Source: a virus. From it: a DNA stretch of 34,118 nt. Of the stretch, positions 7,118 through 14,916 are shown one piece after another. The translations under genes were made by a program, and so were the position numbers. How positions within the stretch are numbered: the stretch's first letter is position 1; every line of letters begins with the position of its first letter. The stretch spans positions 1 through 34,118 of IMG/VR virus record IMGVR_UViG_3300028897_000232; one strand, 5' to 3'. The notes beneath the pieces were generated by a model. The model was not told where the DNA came from and searched no databases. It was given only the letters and a program-made list of their open reading frames with translations.

Positions 7118-7400
7118 CGAATTCTTCCTTTTTGAAAAACTCTTCTTCTTCCCCAAGTCTCTTTTTAATACTTGCAAAATAAGGAGTTCCTAAAGCTTCA
7201 CTTTCCATGTCATCAGTAGTTGAAGAAGCAGAAGACGAAAACCAAGACATAGAAGAAGAATGTTCATAGTCCTCCATTTCATCCAATATTCTTCTTTGGT
7301 AGTCTGAATATAATTGATGTTCTCCAGATAAATTTCCCACAAATTTACCAATAACTCCAGTTATTGCTCCTAAAGAAAGCCCTAATAATTGATTAATCAT
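7107..7400 (-). CDS. Small hypothetical protein with shared acidic C-terminal tail
   Basis: A 97-residue protein, overlapping the helicase gene by 8 bases at its start and the glycosylase gene by 11 at its end. The N-terminus (about 3-25) is a hydrophobic, glycine-rich helix (LLGLSLGAITGVIGKFVG) that could be membrane-associated. The middle is serine-rich (SSSMSWFSSSASS). The C-terminus is acidic and ends FFKKEEFDVE, the same tail as in the next two genes. I do not recognise the family. Placement inside the replication operon suggests an accessory role there. Confidence 0.7.
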   Translation of the reverse strand: MINQLLGLSLGAITGVIGKFVGNLSGEHQLYSDYQRRILDEMEDYEHSSSMSWFSSSASSTTDDMESEALGTPYFASIKKRLGEEEEFFKKEEFDVE

Positions 7401-8760
7401 TTCCTTCTCTACTATCGTGGTCTACTGATCTTCTTTCATCTCCTGAAATTTCAGCATCCTGAATCCATTCATCCATTTCACTACGATCATACATTTTTAA
7501 ACTCTTAGCATCCAGATAAAATTTATCGAATTGCCCCACTCTTCCTCCAAGTCTATTTTTAGTTATCTTGTAAAGAATTTCATTTTCATAAATCATCTGG
7601 TCTTCGTCTGTTCCCAGTATAGCCATGAAATCAGCGGTAGCAGGAACACCTAGAGATTCTGCTACGTAGTTAAAGTCAAGGGCTTCAAAATTAACAAATG
7701 TTCCTTGTCTATTTAGCTGTGATACAGATACTACAGGGATCTCAAATTCAAATGACAATGCTCTAAGCTCTTCCGCTATTCTCTTGACTACTGAATACAT
7801 GTTATTCTCAACCTTGTAAGCTGTTTTCATTAAGTTAATGTAGTCAACATAAAGTATATGCGGAGTAATATCTCTCATTATCAATTCACGCAAAAATACC
7901 TTGAAATCTATTACAGAAGCTTCTCCAGTAGGAAACTGTTTGATGAATACTTCTCCTCTTCCTTCTCTTCTTCCAATTTCATTTAGTCTGCTTATCAATC
8001 TTTGTTTGTTAGGACGTGAAAGGTACATCCTGTTTATATCCATCAAAGAATAGATACCATCGAACCTTTGAGCAAAAGCATCCTCACCCATTTCCAGAGA
8101 AATTACTACTGGATTTAAGCCGTTAATGGCTTGTCTTGCGGCAAAATTAGCCATTGTGTTACTCTTACCACCATGAATTTTTGCAGTTAAAATACTTAGA
8201 GTAAAAGGAGGAAAGCCGTTATTAATGAACTCATCAAATATTGGGAAAAAGGTGGGAACTCTGTTTTCGCTTGCAGTAAAGATCCTTCTTAATCTGTCTT
8301 GTAGATGTCTAAAATAATGTAATCCCAAATTTATTTTTAGATCTTTGACTAGTGCATCTTCTATCCTGTCACGTATTCTATTACGTCTTTCTGGATCTTC
8401 TACTTCATCTACAGATTCAAGGATTGCACTTTTAAGGGCTTTCTCTTTTAAATAGTCATTCGATTGTTCCAATAAGAACTGATATCCCTCCGCTACATCA
8501 AACTCCAAAGTTTCTACTTCTTCTATTAAGTTTCTGAGTCCTTCTACTTCCTCCTCAGAAGAGTTTATTATAGAGTCTCTAGAGGGAAGTTCATTGTATT
8601 CACCAAAATAGTTCTTACAGAAATCAAAGGTATGTCTAATGTGAGGATCATCAAAATACTTGGCTTCAAATACAGAAGACACAAGAACTAAGAAGTCCTT
8701 ATTACTTGTCATACCTTTGACAATAATTTTTTCTAGATAATCAGAATTTACACGTTCCAT
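7393..8760 (-). CDS. 41: Replicative DNA helicase (T4 gp41/DnaB-like)
   Basis: A 455-residue RecA-fold hexameric helicase that unwinds DNA 5' to 3' ahead of the polymerase. The N-terminal 150 residues are helical. Walker A is AKIHGGKS (193-200), followed by ISLEM (220-224), Walker B ILYVDYINL (302-310) and VSVSQLNRQG (344-353), all in the gp41/DnaB order. T4 gp41 has 475 residues, so it is complete. Two starts are possible: TTG at 8787 or ATG at 8760. Neither has a Shine-Dalgarno sequence; the promoter at 8767-8794 would begin RNA at the A of ATG 8760, which favours that start as leaderless. The C-terminus is acidic and polar. Confidence 0.93.
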   Translation of the reverse strand: MERVNSDYLEKIIVKGMTSNKDFLVLVSSVFEAKYFDDPHIRHTFDFCKNYFGEYNELPSRDSIINSSEEEVEGLRNLIEEVETLEFDVAEGYQFLLEQSNDYLKEKALKSAILESVDEVEDPERRNRIRDRIEDALVKDLKINLGLHYFRHLQDRLRRIFTASENRVPTFFPIFDEFINNGFPPFTLSILTAKIHGGKSNTMANFAARQAINGLNPVVISLEMGEDAFAQRFDGIYSLMDINRMYLSRPNKQRLISRLNEIGRREGRGEVFIKQFPTGEASVIDFKVFLRELIMRDITPHILYVDYINLMKTAYKVENNMYSVVKRIAEELRALSFEFEIPVVSVSQLNRQGTFVNFEALDFNYVAESLGVPATADFMAILGTDEDQMIYENEILYKITKNRLGGRVGQFDKFYLDAKSLKMYDRSEMDEWIQDAEISGDERRSVDHDSREGND

Positions 8761-8766
8761 GTGGGT

Positions 8767-8794
8767 ATTATACCAGAATTGGCTCAATTGTAAA
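8767..8794 (-). promoter_or_regulatory. Sigma70-like promoter giving a leaderless helicase mRNA
   Basis: On the - strand TTTACA (8794-8789), a 16-base spacer and a perfect TATAAT (8772-8767) are followed by exactly six bases and then ATG 8760. The usual start point, seven bases after the -10 box, is the A of that ATG. Confidence 0.6.
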
Positions 8795-8812
8795 CATATT
8801 AAATTTTGTGAG

Positions 8813-8841
8813 TTTACTTTTTATTTTACTTATGTTAGTAT
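8813..8841 (+). promoter_or_regulatory. Weak candidate promoter for uvsY-uvsW
   Basis: TTTACT (8813-8818), a 17-base spacer and TAGTAT (8836-8841) match four of six consensus bases in each box. RNA would begin near 8848, leaving room for the AGGAG at 8866-8870. The region is very AT-rich, so this could be chance. Confidence 0.3.
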
Positions 8842-8855
8842 GTTGATAATGTAAA

Positions 8856-8863
8856 TATTTATA
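8856..8863 (-). promoter_or_regulatory. Late-type octamer upstream of the helicase
   Basis: TATAAATA occurs on the - strand in the divergent gap, about 95 bases before the helicase ATG. RNA from here would include the alternative TTG start at 8787. In an AT-rich gap a chance match is quite possible. Confidence 0.25.
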
Positions 8864-8878
8864 ATAGGAGTGGTGTCT

Positions 8879-9292
8879 ATGCCTAGTGAAAAAGAAATAT
8901 TTGAAAGACTGATAGAAGAACATCCCATTGAAGAAATGGTAAAGTTCGATGAGACTAATATCCAAGAGAAGCTACAGGATAATACTTTTCAAGTCATAAA
9001 ATATAAAGAGCTTTACTACAAAGAGCTTGACATATATGAGGAGCTTGAAAGAAAAATGGAAGCTTTAACAGGGAATCAGTATAAACATTACAGGTTCAAC
9101 CAAGATGAAGAATGGAGCAAACCAGAAATTGAGAAATACTGTCTACCAGCCGATAAGAAAATAATCCAAATGAAGAAGATATTGAAGAAACAAAAAATAA
9201 GAGTTAGATTTTTTGAAATGTGCTACAAAGCCTTTGAACAGCAAGGCTGGAGAATGAAGACATATACGGATAGAGAAAGACATGGCATCTAA
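8879..9292 (+). CDS. uvsY: Recombination mediator UvsY
   Basis: A 137-residue protein, exactly the length of T4 UvsY. It is highly charged and helical. The C-terminal half has the family pattern: LPADKKIIQM (T4 has LSADK at the same place), then an F-x-x-x-C-x-x-A run (FFEMCYKAFEQQGWRMK) and a final D-R-E-R-H-G. UvsY loads the UvsX recombinase onto gp32-coated single-stranded DNA. The start at 8879 has AGGAG eight bases upstream; two in-frame GTGs before it overlap that site. The gene overlaps uvsW by 11 bases, and the uvsY-uvsW order is as in T4. Confidence 0.88.
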   Translation: MPSEKEIFERLIEEHPIEEMVKFDETNIQEKLQDNTFQVIKYKELYYKELDIYEELERKMEALTGNQYKHYRFNQDEEWSKPEIEKYCLPADKKIIQMKKILKKQKIRVRFFEMCYKAFEQQGWRMKTYTDRERHGI

Positions 9293-10748
9293 AGCGAGAC
9301 TGGAATTATATAAAGACATACGAATAAAAATTCATACCAATTCACCAGAGTATATGAAAGCAATGAAGAAAGCCTTTACTCATAAGGTAAAGGATTACTA
9401 TTGGATGCCGACATATCAAGCTGGAGTTTGGAATGGTGAAACATCCCTGATCACTAAAGCTGGTACATTTCCATATGGTCTGCTATTGGACTATTTGAGA
9501 GAGCACAAGAAACACAAAGACGTACAGCTAGAAGTAGATGACGAAGTAAAAAATTTATTCAAGGGAGAAGAGTTAGAGATTAACTATGATCTGTCTCTAT
9601 TCCCACATCCCTACCAGAAGGAAGCAATTGAATATTGTTTAAGATACACCAAAGGAATTATCAGGAGTGCTACCGCTTCTGGAAAATCACTTGTCATCTC
9701 CTATATAATAAAGACACTACTTGATAATAGACCAATCACAAGAGTTAGAAGAGCCTTGATTATAGTTCCCTCAAAGCAGTTAGTTGAGCAGTTCTATACA
9801 GACATGCAGGAATATGGAATCAAGGAGAAGTATATCGGCAGGATATATGACAAGATAAAAAACAAACCTGTTCAATGGGCTAAAACAATTGTAATTACTA
9901 CATGGCAATCCTTGAAAAACAATATGAAAAAACTGGATGACTATGACGCTATAATTGGAGATGAGTGTCACCAAGTAAAAGCCCATGAACTAAAGAAGAT
10001 ATTCTCAAAATCCAAAGCAAGGTACAGACTTGGATTTACTGGTACAATGCCTTTCGATGAACTGGAAACGCTTAATACAAAGGCTTTCCTTGGCCCAGTT
10101 TTAAGAGAATATCCATCTGGACTCTTAGGAGAACAAGGATATATAGCAAAGTGTAATGTGAAAATGTTAAATGTTGAATATCACTTAGGACTGGAAGCAG
10201 AGTATTACGATGACGTTAAAAGAGAAACATTTGAGCATAGATTCAGACTGGGATTAATAAAGGATCTTGTGAATTACTTAGACGATAATGTTTTACTTCT
10301 AGTTGGATTTCATAGGGAAGGAAATTTATTAAGATACCATCTTGAGAACTACACAAAAAGAAGTGTTGTGTTTTTATCTGGTAAAGATGACGTTGATCTA
10401 AGAGAGGATTGGAGACAGAAGATGATCCACGAAAAGAACATTGCTCTAATTGCTACATATGGAATTTTCCAGCAAGGAATTAATATACCCAATCTTAAAT
10501 ACTTGGTATTAACTGCTCCGTTTAAATCAAAGATAAGAGTTATCCAGAGCATAGGACGTGCTTTGAGACAACATGAGAGTAAAGAAAAAGGAGCCTTCGT
10601 TTTCGATATAGTAGATGACGTTAAATATCTAGCAAAACATGCCAGAGAACGTGAGTACTTCTATGAAAACGAAGGCTTCGATGTTGAGCAAATTACGTTT
10701 AACACTATGGAGCAAAATTATGATTTAGAAAAAATGTTACCTCTTTAA
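9282..10748 (+). CDS. uvsW: Recombination helicase UvsW
   Basis: A 488-residue superfamily 2 helicase (T4 UvsW has about 500). An N-terminal domain of about 100 residues (with GVWNG and FPYGLL) precedes the motor. Motifs: I SATASGKSL (129-137), Ia IIVPSKQLVEQF (160-171), II DECH (227-230), III TGTM (253-256), V ATYGIFQQGINIP and VI QSIGRALRQ in the C-terminal lobe. UvsW remodels branched DNA and R-loops and helps end origin-dependent replication. The gene overlaps uvsY at its start, and its stop overlaps the stop of the convergent phosphoesterase gene, with no visible terminator between. Confidence 0.95.
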   Translation: MASKARLELYKDIRIKIHTNSPEYMKAMKKAFTHKVKDYYWMPTYQAGVWNGETSLITKAGTFPYGLLLDYLREHKKHKDVQLEVDDEVKNLFKGEELEINYDLSLFPHPYQKEAIEYCLRYTKGIIRSATASGKSLVISYIIKTLLDNRPITRVRRALIIVPSKQLVEQFYTDMQEYGIKEKYIGRIYDKIKNKPVQWAKTIVITTWQSLKNNMKKLDDYDAIIGDECHQVKAHELKKIFSKSKARYRLGFTGTMPFDELETLNTKAFLGPVLREYPSGLLGEQGYIAKCNVKMLNVEYHLGLEAEYYDDVKRETFEHRFRLGLIKDLVNYLDDNVLLLVGFHREGNLLRYHLENYTKRSVVFLSGKDDVDLREDWRQKMIHEKNIALIATYGIFQQGINIPNLKYLVLTAPFKSKIRVIQSIGRALRQHESKEKGAFVFDIVDDVKYLAKHAREREYFYENEGFDVEQITFNTMEQNYDLEKMLPL

Positions 10749-12076
10749 TCATCCACCATCTCCTCATAATCAATATAACTAGTGAACTGACCTATCATTC
10801 CAAAGCTCATATCCCAAATGTAAGATTCAGCGGCATGATATCCTTTGATGTATCCCTTTCTATAGTGCCATGAATCCTCTGTAGCAATACTGGGAATCAT
10901 TCTAACGACTGTTCCAGCATGAGTGTCCACATTGACCCATCTGATTTCTTGTTTCTTATGCTTGTGTCCAATATGGATTTCTCTGTATTTAGAATCTCCC
11001 CAAAGTTTAGGTTGCTCTGTAGCTATAATACTTGGAAGATCTCTGATAGGTTCTTCTACTCCATGAGTAAAACAAATTAAAGATTCTCCCCAAGGATAGA
11101 ACTTTCTCCACTTAGGCCCGACATCCACGTTTACGTACTCATCATGTGCAAAAATTTCAGAGATAACGTCACATAGATAATATGAGACATTCGGATCATG
11201 GTTTCCTGGAATCCATACAATATCTACAGGTGCTACTTGTCTACAGTAGTCAATAGCTTTAATTACTGCTTTCTTGGCTCTGGTGTAGATTTTGATTAGA
11301 CGTGAATCTGTATCAAGTGGATTGCGGTTTTGTGGAGTTAAGTTTGTTGGATCATCAATATGCAAGAAGTCATTCCCAAATGGAAATAGAATTCTTGACG
11401 GATTGTATCCAGCCGATTTATTTAGTAAGTCCTCAACTGCATATAGAAAAAGATTTTCAGCAATGTCTATATCGTAATCATGCATTGTTTCTTTTCCCCA
11501 TGCCAGCATACCAAAATGAACATCCATCAAAGCTACTTCCAAAAGGTATCTTCCAAGATCTTCAATTTCTGGACGTGTTACTTTCGGAGTCCTCATCTTT
11601 GGTACTTCTTTAATAAGATTTCTAATGGCTTCTACCCATTCCATGTTATGGAGTTTGACTAGCCATACTTGAATCTTATACATGGTTACTGTTTTAGGCT
11701 CATCTACATAAATCGGTCTTCCTTGTTTATCATATTCCCCAGTCTCTTTACGGAGTTTCATAGTTACTTGCCAGCTACCAATATGATACCTGTCTACTTT
11801 CCATTGAGTCAAATCTACTTCTGCTACTTCCAAGGCTTGTTCTAAAGTAGTAATTGTAATTGATTGAAGGTCAAGTTTTGCTCTGTTTTCTGATGTTCTA
11901 TTGAACTCCCTAAATTCCTCTGGAGGTTTATGTCCTTGTCTAATTGTGTTTTTCTTTAATGGTCTAATTATGCTTCTTATATATGCTTCGTCTACATCTA
12001 GTTCTTTGGCTAAATTTCTTCTATTAAAATCTGGATCTTTGTAATATTCCTCTTCTATTCTTTGTTTTTTATTCAT
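10745..12076 (-). CDS. Metallophosphoesterase with N-terminal HTH-like region
   Basis: A 443-residue protein. The N-terminus (about 1-45) looks like a helix-turn-helix (NRRNLAKELDVDEAYIRSII). The calcineurin-like phosphoesterase domain has all signature blocks: DVHFG (185-189), GND (234-236), GNHD (291-294), THG (H338) and GHKH (370-373), giving a dinuclear metal site. The substrate is unknown; nucleic acid or nucleotide phosphodiesters are the usual guess. AGGAGG lies eight bases before ATG 12076; a longer frame would start upstream of that site. It is the last gene of the - strand unit and overlaps a small zinc-motif gene. Confidence 0.9.
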   Translation of the reverse strand: MNKKQRIEEEYYKDPDFNRRNLAKELDVDEAYIRSIIRPLKKNTIRQGHKPPEEFREFNRTSENRAKLDLQSITITTLEQALEVAEVDLTQWKVDRYHIGSWQVTMKLRKETGEYDKQGRPIYVDEPKTVTMYKIQVWLVKLHNMEWVEAIRNLIKEVPKMRTPKVTRPEIEDLGRYLLEVALMDVHFGMLAWGKETMHDYDIDIAENLFLYAVEDLLNKSAGYNPSRILFPFGNDFLHIDDPTNLTPQNRNPLDTDSRLIKIYTRAKKAVIKAIDYCRQVAPVDIVWIPGNHDPNVSYYLCDVISEIFAHDEYVNVDVGPKWRKFYPWGESLICFTHGVEEPIRDLPSIIATEQPKLWGDSKYREIHIGHKHKKQEIRWVNVDTHAGTVVRMIPSIATEDSWHYRKGYIKGYHAAESYIWDMSFGMIGQFTSYIDYEEMVDD

Positions 12077-12227
12077 ATAGTGACCTCCTAATAACATGTT
12101 TATTTGGATCTTCTTCTTTCACTTCAAAATCCTTACATTTTTCTTTGGGTAGAAATATTTTTTTATGTGGGCAATATTTCACATCTTCCCAATACATCTT
12201 GCATCTATTACAAGGTGAGTTTATCAA
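12069..12227 (-). CDS. Small zinc-motif ORF of 42-52 residues
   Basis: An open frame between two genes, too short for standard lists. From TTG 12227 it gives 52 residues; from ATG 12197 it gives 42. The sequence SPCNRCKMYWEDVKYCPH shows C-x2-C-x9-C-x2-H, a plausible zinc ribbon. The rest is lysine- and glutamate-rich, with another cysteine. It overlaps the end of the upstream gene and the start of the phosphoesterase gene, whose ribosome site lies within it. The start is uncertain because no clear Shine-Dalgarno is seen. Confidence 0.45.
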   Translation of the reverse strand: MINSPCNRCKMYWEDVKYCPHKKIFLPKEKCKDFEVKEEDPNKHVIRRSLYE

Positions 12228-12684
12228 TTCTCTTTACCAAGTCCTCTGCTTGAATCTCCTTTGGAGGTAAAGCTACATCCTCCTTGTCTTTTCCTAACTG
12301 AGTACTCGCATCTCTGTGGGGTTGTCCAGCTTTCGCAAAATCTCTAGTGGTTTCTTTATCACCTACTTGAGTCATTCGCTTCCAAATGTTTTTCCATGTT
12401 TCTTCTGGAAACAATGATTTCATAGCTTGGAGTGTTTGAGAATAGTTATCGTAATCCTCCATTCCTCCAGCCATTTCAAAATGATCCCATGTCCATTCAC
12501 CATCATCGTAATCCCAGTTTCTAGCAAATGTAGTCAATTTGTTGAAGTAGTCGGTAGGCTTAAACTTAGTGCCTATGAGGATATTCCCTGGTGGTCTATC
12601 GTCATCAGTTGATATTCCTCTTCCGTCATCTGGATAGTTATAAGCAGACCAAATTGTTTCGTCTATTTTTAACTTCTTCTTCAT
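12208..12684 (-). CDS. Hypothetical acidic protein
   Basis: A 158-residue protein of unknown function. Its ATG overlaps the TGA of the upstream gene (ATGA) and AAGG is in place. It begins with a lysine run, then is rich in Asp, Trp and Tyr (WDYDDGEWTWDHFEM, about 57-71). The polar C-terminal third ends EDLVKRIDKLTL, which resembles the hhDK helix found at the N-termini of nearby small proteins. Its position in the late-type unit suggests a virion or assembly protein. Confidence 0.7.
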   Translation of the reverse strand: MKKKLKIDETIWSAYNYPDDGRGISTDDDRPPGNILIGTKFKPTDYFNKLTTFARNWDYDDGEWTWDHFEMAGGMEDYDNYSQTLQAMKSLFPEETWKNIWKRMTQVGDKETTRDFAKAGQPHRDASTQLGKDKEDVALPPKEIQAEDLVKRIDKLTL

Positions 12685-13367
12685 ATATCCTTTTTGAATA
12701 GCAGATCCATTATGTCCATTTTTTCTAATTCTTTTCTTCTGTTCTTTTGCTCTTCTTTTTGTTTCTTTGTCATCTTTGCTATGGTTCCTTTAGGAACACG
12801 TTTAACTTTTAGCTTGGGTTGTGGTTTTACATATGGATCTTCTATTGTTCCTTCATCTGATAACTTCAAAAACCTATCTACCATTTTTCTTAGATTTTTA
12901 ACAGAAGCTTGTAGTATAGTATTTCTATAAGCGTTTACCATATTTCCTTTTTCTATTTGCTCTACACTATCTAAAAGCTTTCTTGCTAAAAGAACTAAAA
13001 AATCATATGCATATTTTGCTAGATCCTGTATTTCCTTTGGTAGATTTTTACTTACTCTACGTCTTGCGCTCATTGCATCTTTTTCTAATCTAGGAGCGGC
13101 TTTCTTAACAGACTCTATTGTTTTCTTAGCATTTTCAGGTCTAAAGACACGTCCAAGATAAACATCTCTAGTATACTCTTTCATGGCTCTTTCTATAATA
13201 CCCATTTCTTCTTTAATGTGTCCTTTCTCCATCCAAAAAGGAGTATTACTATTTAACTTAGCCAATGATCCAAGTATGCAATGTGCCGCTTCTGCCATGT
13301 TTTGAGCGGCTAATTCATATTCTGTATAAGGGCCAAACCTACCACCTGTAGGCATTTCACCGTACAT
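12681..13367 (-). CDS. Hypothetical helical, basic protein
   Basis: A 228-residue, almost wholly helical protein rich in Lys, Arg and Glu, with coiled-coil-like stretches around 75-170 and a highly basic segment near 185-215. The C-terminus ends MDIMDLLFKKDI, an isolated hydrophobic patch after the basic region that may be a docking peptide. The start at 13367 has no clear Shine-Dalgarno. An eight-codon frame with good AAGAAGG spacing begins at 13391 and ends just past this ATG, so coupling through a leader peptide is possible. Family not recognised. Confidence 0.7.
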   Translation of the reverse strand: MYGEMPTGGRFGPYTEYELAAQNMAEAAHCILGSLAKLNSNTPFWMEKGHIKEEMGIIERAMKEYTRDVYLGRVFRPENAKKTIESVKKAAPRLEKDAMSARRRVSKNLPKEIQDLAKYAYDFLVLLARKLLDSVEQIEKGNMVNAYRNTILQASVKNLRKMVDRFLKLSDEGTIEDPYVKPQPKLKVKRVPKGTIAKMTKKQKEEQKNRRKELEKMDIMDLLFKKDI

Positions 13368-13411
13368 GGTTTGAAGCGGTCATTGACCTTCTTTAAGAAA
13401 TTGCTTTAGCT

Positions 13412-13708
13412 TCACTTCTCTTTGTCTTTTCCTCTCCAGTCCGTATTTCCGTAGTATTTGTCTTTAAGACTTGCACAAAATCCTTCTGGATCGTTTACCC
13501 TTCCCTTCATCTTCATAACACATGCATCAAAGAATCCTTTTTTCCCAGGTTCTTTTCCGATTGTCTTCCCAAATTTTTCTACAGAAGATTTTGTCCAGCC
13601 AGCGGTTTTAACAGCGGCTTCTGCAAGCTCTGGATCTTCCATGAATTCTTTTGTGTCTTGGATTAACTGTTCTACTTCAATTTTGTCTAGAATATCTATA
13701 TCAGACAT
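13412..13708 (-). CDS. Small structural-like protein with FDAC...FCA motif
   Basis: A 98-residue protein starting MSDIDILDKIEVE, with GAGGAAG before ATG 13708. The C-terminal half carries FFDACVMKMKG, then PEGFCASLKDK, then TDWRGK. A pair of cysteines spaced by about 18 residues and closed by a W-R-G-K is a pattern I associate with small proteins of many environmental phages, of unknown role. The gene directly follows the hhDKY protein gene, so it is part of the same translationally packed run. Confidence 0.72.
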   Translation of the reverse strand: MSDIDILDKIEVEQLIQDTKEFMEDPELAEAAVKTAGWTKSSVEKFGKTIGKEPGKKGFFDACVMKMKGRVNDPEGFCASLKDKYYGNTDWRGKDKEK

Positions 13709-13924
13709 TTATACTTCCTCCAATCTATCATCTGCCATATCAGCTAATTTTATAGCTTCTTTCTGGTCTATATCTTTAGTATTAACGGCTTTTTTGATAT
13801 CTCCTAAAACCTTAGTTATGTCTTTAGCAGATTTGGCTCTTTTTATTCTATCAGCAAAGCTTTTATACATTTTACTAGCTTCAATAATCATGTCTTCTTT
13901 CAAATATTTGTCTACTAAGTTCAT
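13709..13924 (-). CDS. Small helical protein with MNLVDKY N-terminus
   Basis: A 71-residue protein. Two adjacent ATGs exist (13927 and 13924); the second has AAGGAG seven bases upstream and gives MNLVDKYLKEDM, matching the hhDKY motif of the 156-614 gene. The remainder is helical and lysine-rich (KMYKSFADRIKRAKSAKDI). The upstream gene's TGA overlaps the first ATG. A prohead-type cleavage after L-K-E is conceivable. Function unknown. Confidence 0.72.
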   Translation of the reverse strand: MNLVDKYLKEDMIIEASKMYKSFADRIKRAKSAKDITKVLGDIKKAVNTKDIDQKEAIKLADMADDRLEEV

Positions 13925-14388
13925 CATACTTCTCCTTCAACATATCTTGGCTCAATCTCCGTATCTCCTTGCGGAACGTAGGCTCCTAATATGTTGTTAA
14001 ACTTTAATCCTTTCCTCATCTCAATATTTTGTTCTGCTTTATCTGGTATTTCTTCTTCTACTGGTTCTTTCCTATCAAGGTCAATCATCCATCTGAGCCT
14101 GTCTCCCCAAACTCTGGTTTGTCCAGATCCCACAATGTTAACTGTACTTCCAGCTATATATGATCCTCCCACAACACTTGACTCATTCTTTGAAGGAACA
14201 CATTTCCTTGTAGTCTTATCCCATACTTGACCTTTCGGACATTGATAACCTATACTACTCACTCCTCTACGTACACCACCTATAACATCTACATGTCCTT
14301 TAGCTAGGTTAGTTGCTACGTTACCTGTAGTGGTGGCTCCAGAAGTTTGATCTCCTAGTAGTTTATCTATTTTATTAATGATGTCCAT
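13924..14388 (-). CDS. Hypothetical protein with CPxGQ...CVP motif
   Basis: A 154-residue protein from ATG 14388 (a GTG at 14400 would add four residues). It begins MDIINKIDKLLGD, a variant of the shared N-terminal motif. A glycine- and threonine-rich segment follows, then CPKGQVWDKTTRKCVP (about 50-65), a small two-cysteine element also seen, interrupted by UGA, in the 14824-15135 gene. The C-terminal part is acidic (EPVEEEIPDKAEQNIEMR) and ends EGEV. This suggests an assembly or internal virion protein. Function unknown. Confidence 0.7.
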   Translation of the reverse strand: MDIINKIDKLLGDQTSGATTTGNVATNLAKGHVDVIGGVRRGVSSIGYQCPKGQVWDKTTRKCVPSKNESSVVGGSYIAGSTVNIVGSGQTRVWGDRLRWMIDLDRKEPVEEEIPDKAEQNIEMRKGLKFNNILGAYVPQGDTEIEPRYVEGEV

Positions 14389-14417
14389 ATTATACCCCAC
14401 TCGGAAGTAAATGTAAA
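14389..14417 (-). promoter_or_regulatory. Sigma70-like boxes abutting a start codon
   Basis: TTTACA (14417-14412), 17 bases and a perfect TATAAT (14394-14389) end directly at the ATG of the next gene. RNA would begin about six bases inside that gene, so the boxes would serve only the genes further downstream. They may be chance in this AT-rich DNA. Confidence 0.35.
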
Positions 14418-14425
14418 CAAACTAT

Positions 14426-14827
14426 TTACGCTATGTATCTATGTTCTACACCAAGTTTTTCATACAATTGCCTATTAACAAATGACTCCCAGTTTCCTTT
14501 TTTGAATCCAGCACGTCCTACAGGATCTCTAAACTGCATGACATGTTTTCTTAATTGCTTTGGAAATGCTTGTCCATAGCGATATTTCTTTCCCATGTAT
14601 GTAATATTTTCAGCGAACTCTACTGTTTCTAATTCAAAGGTTTCTGGAACTCTTATATATCCCATTTCTTTTTCTTCTGGTGTGTGATAGAATCCAAGAT
14701 TAATGTCTACTTCTGTACATGTGTCTCCATCCCAGTCTTTAGGATCACATAACTCCCATGTAACAGTAACGGTAGGCCCACTATAGCGTTCTACTAGTAA
14801 TCTGTCTATTTTATCAATTAGAGTCAT
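14426..14827 (-). CDS. Hypothetical protein with MTLIDKIDRLL N-terminus
   Basis: A 133-residue protein starting at ATG 14827, where ATGA overlaps the stop reached by reading through the preceding gene. GGGAG lies close before it; the longer frame would start inside that gene in another phase. The N-terminus MTLIDKIDRLLVERYSG is the clearest copy of the shared motif after MDLIDKY and includes L-V-E, a possible prohead-protease site. The rest looks like a beta-rich domain with two cysteines (CDPKDWDGDTCTEVDI) and FYHTPEEKEMGYI. Family not recognised. Confidence 0.75.
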   Translation of the reverse strand: MTLIDKIDRLLVERYSGPTVTVTWELCDPKDWDGDTCTEVDINLGFYHTPEEKEMGYIRVPETFELETVEFAENITYMGKKYRYGQAFPKQLRKHVMQFRDPVGRAGFKKGNWESFVNRQLYEKLGVEHRYIA

Positions 14828-14916
14828 TCTCCCATTCCCTTTCCATTGCCTTGTCTTTGTCTTTGTCTGATTTTTCTTCCTGTACCAACTGGTACACATT
14901 CACCTTTAACTGGTCA
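14824..14916 (-). other. In-frame extension beyond a UGA codon (readthrough or nonsense mutation)
   Basis: After the TGA the same frame reads PVKGECVPVGTGRKIRQRQR and on to a TGA at 14826-14824 that overlaps the next ATG as ATGA. With Trp at the UGA, the joined sequence CPEGQKYWPVKGECVP restores the CPxGQ...CVP element of the 13924-14388 gene, and the gene end gains the usual overlap. The UGA is followed by C, the weakest termination context known in E. coli. TGA ends many other genes here, so a genome-wide Trp code is unlikely. Confidence 0.7.

Noticed and set aside
14914-14916. Genome-wide reassignment of TGA to tryptophan
   Set aside because: Many genes here end naturally at TGA in ATGA overlaps with the next start (for example at 837, 6482, 12681, 26249, 32394, 32684), TGG is used freely for Trp, and no other gene is interrupted by TGA.
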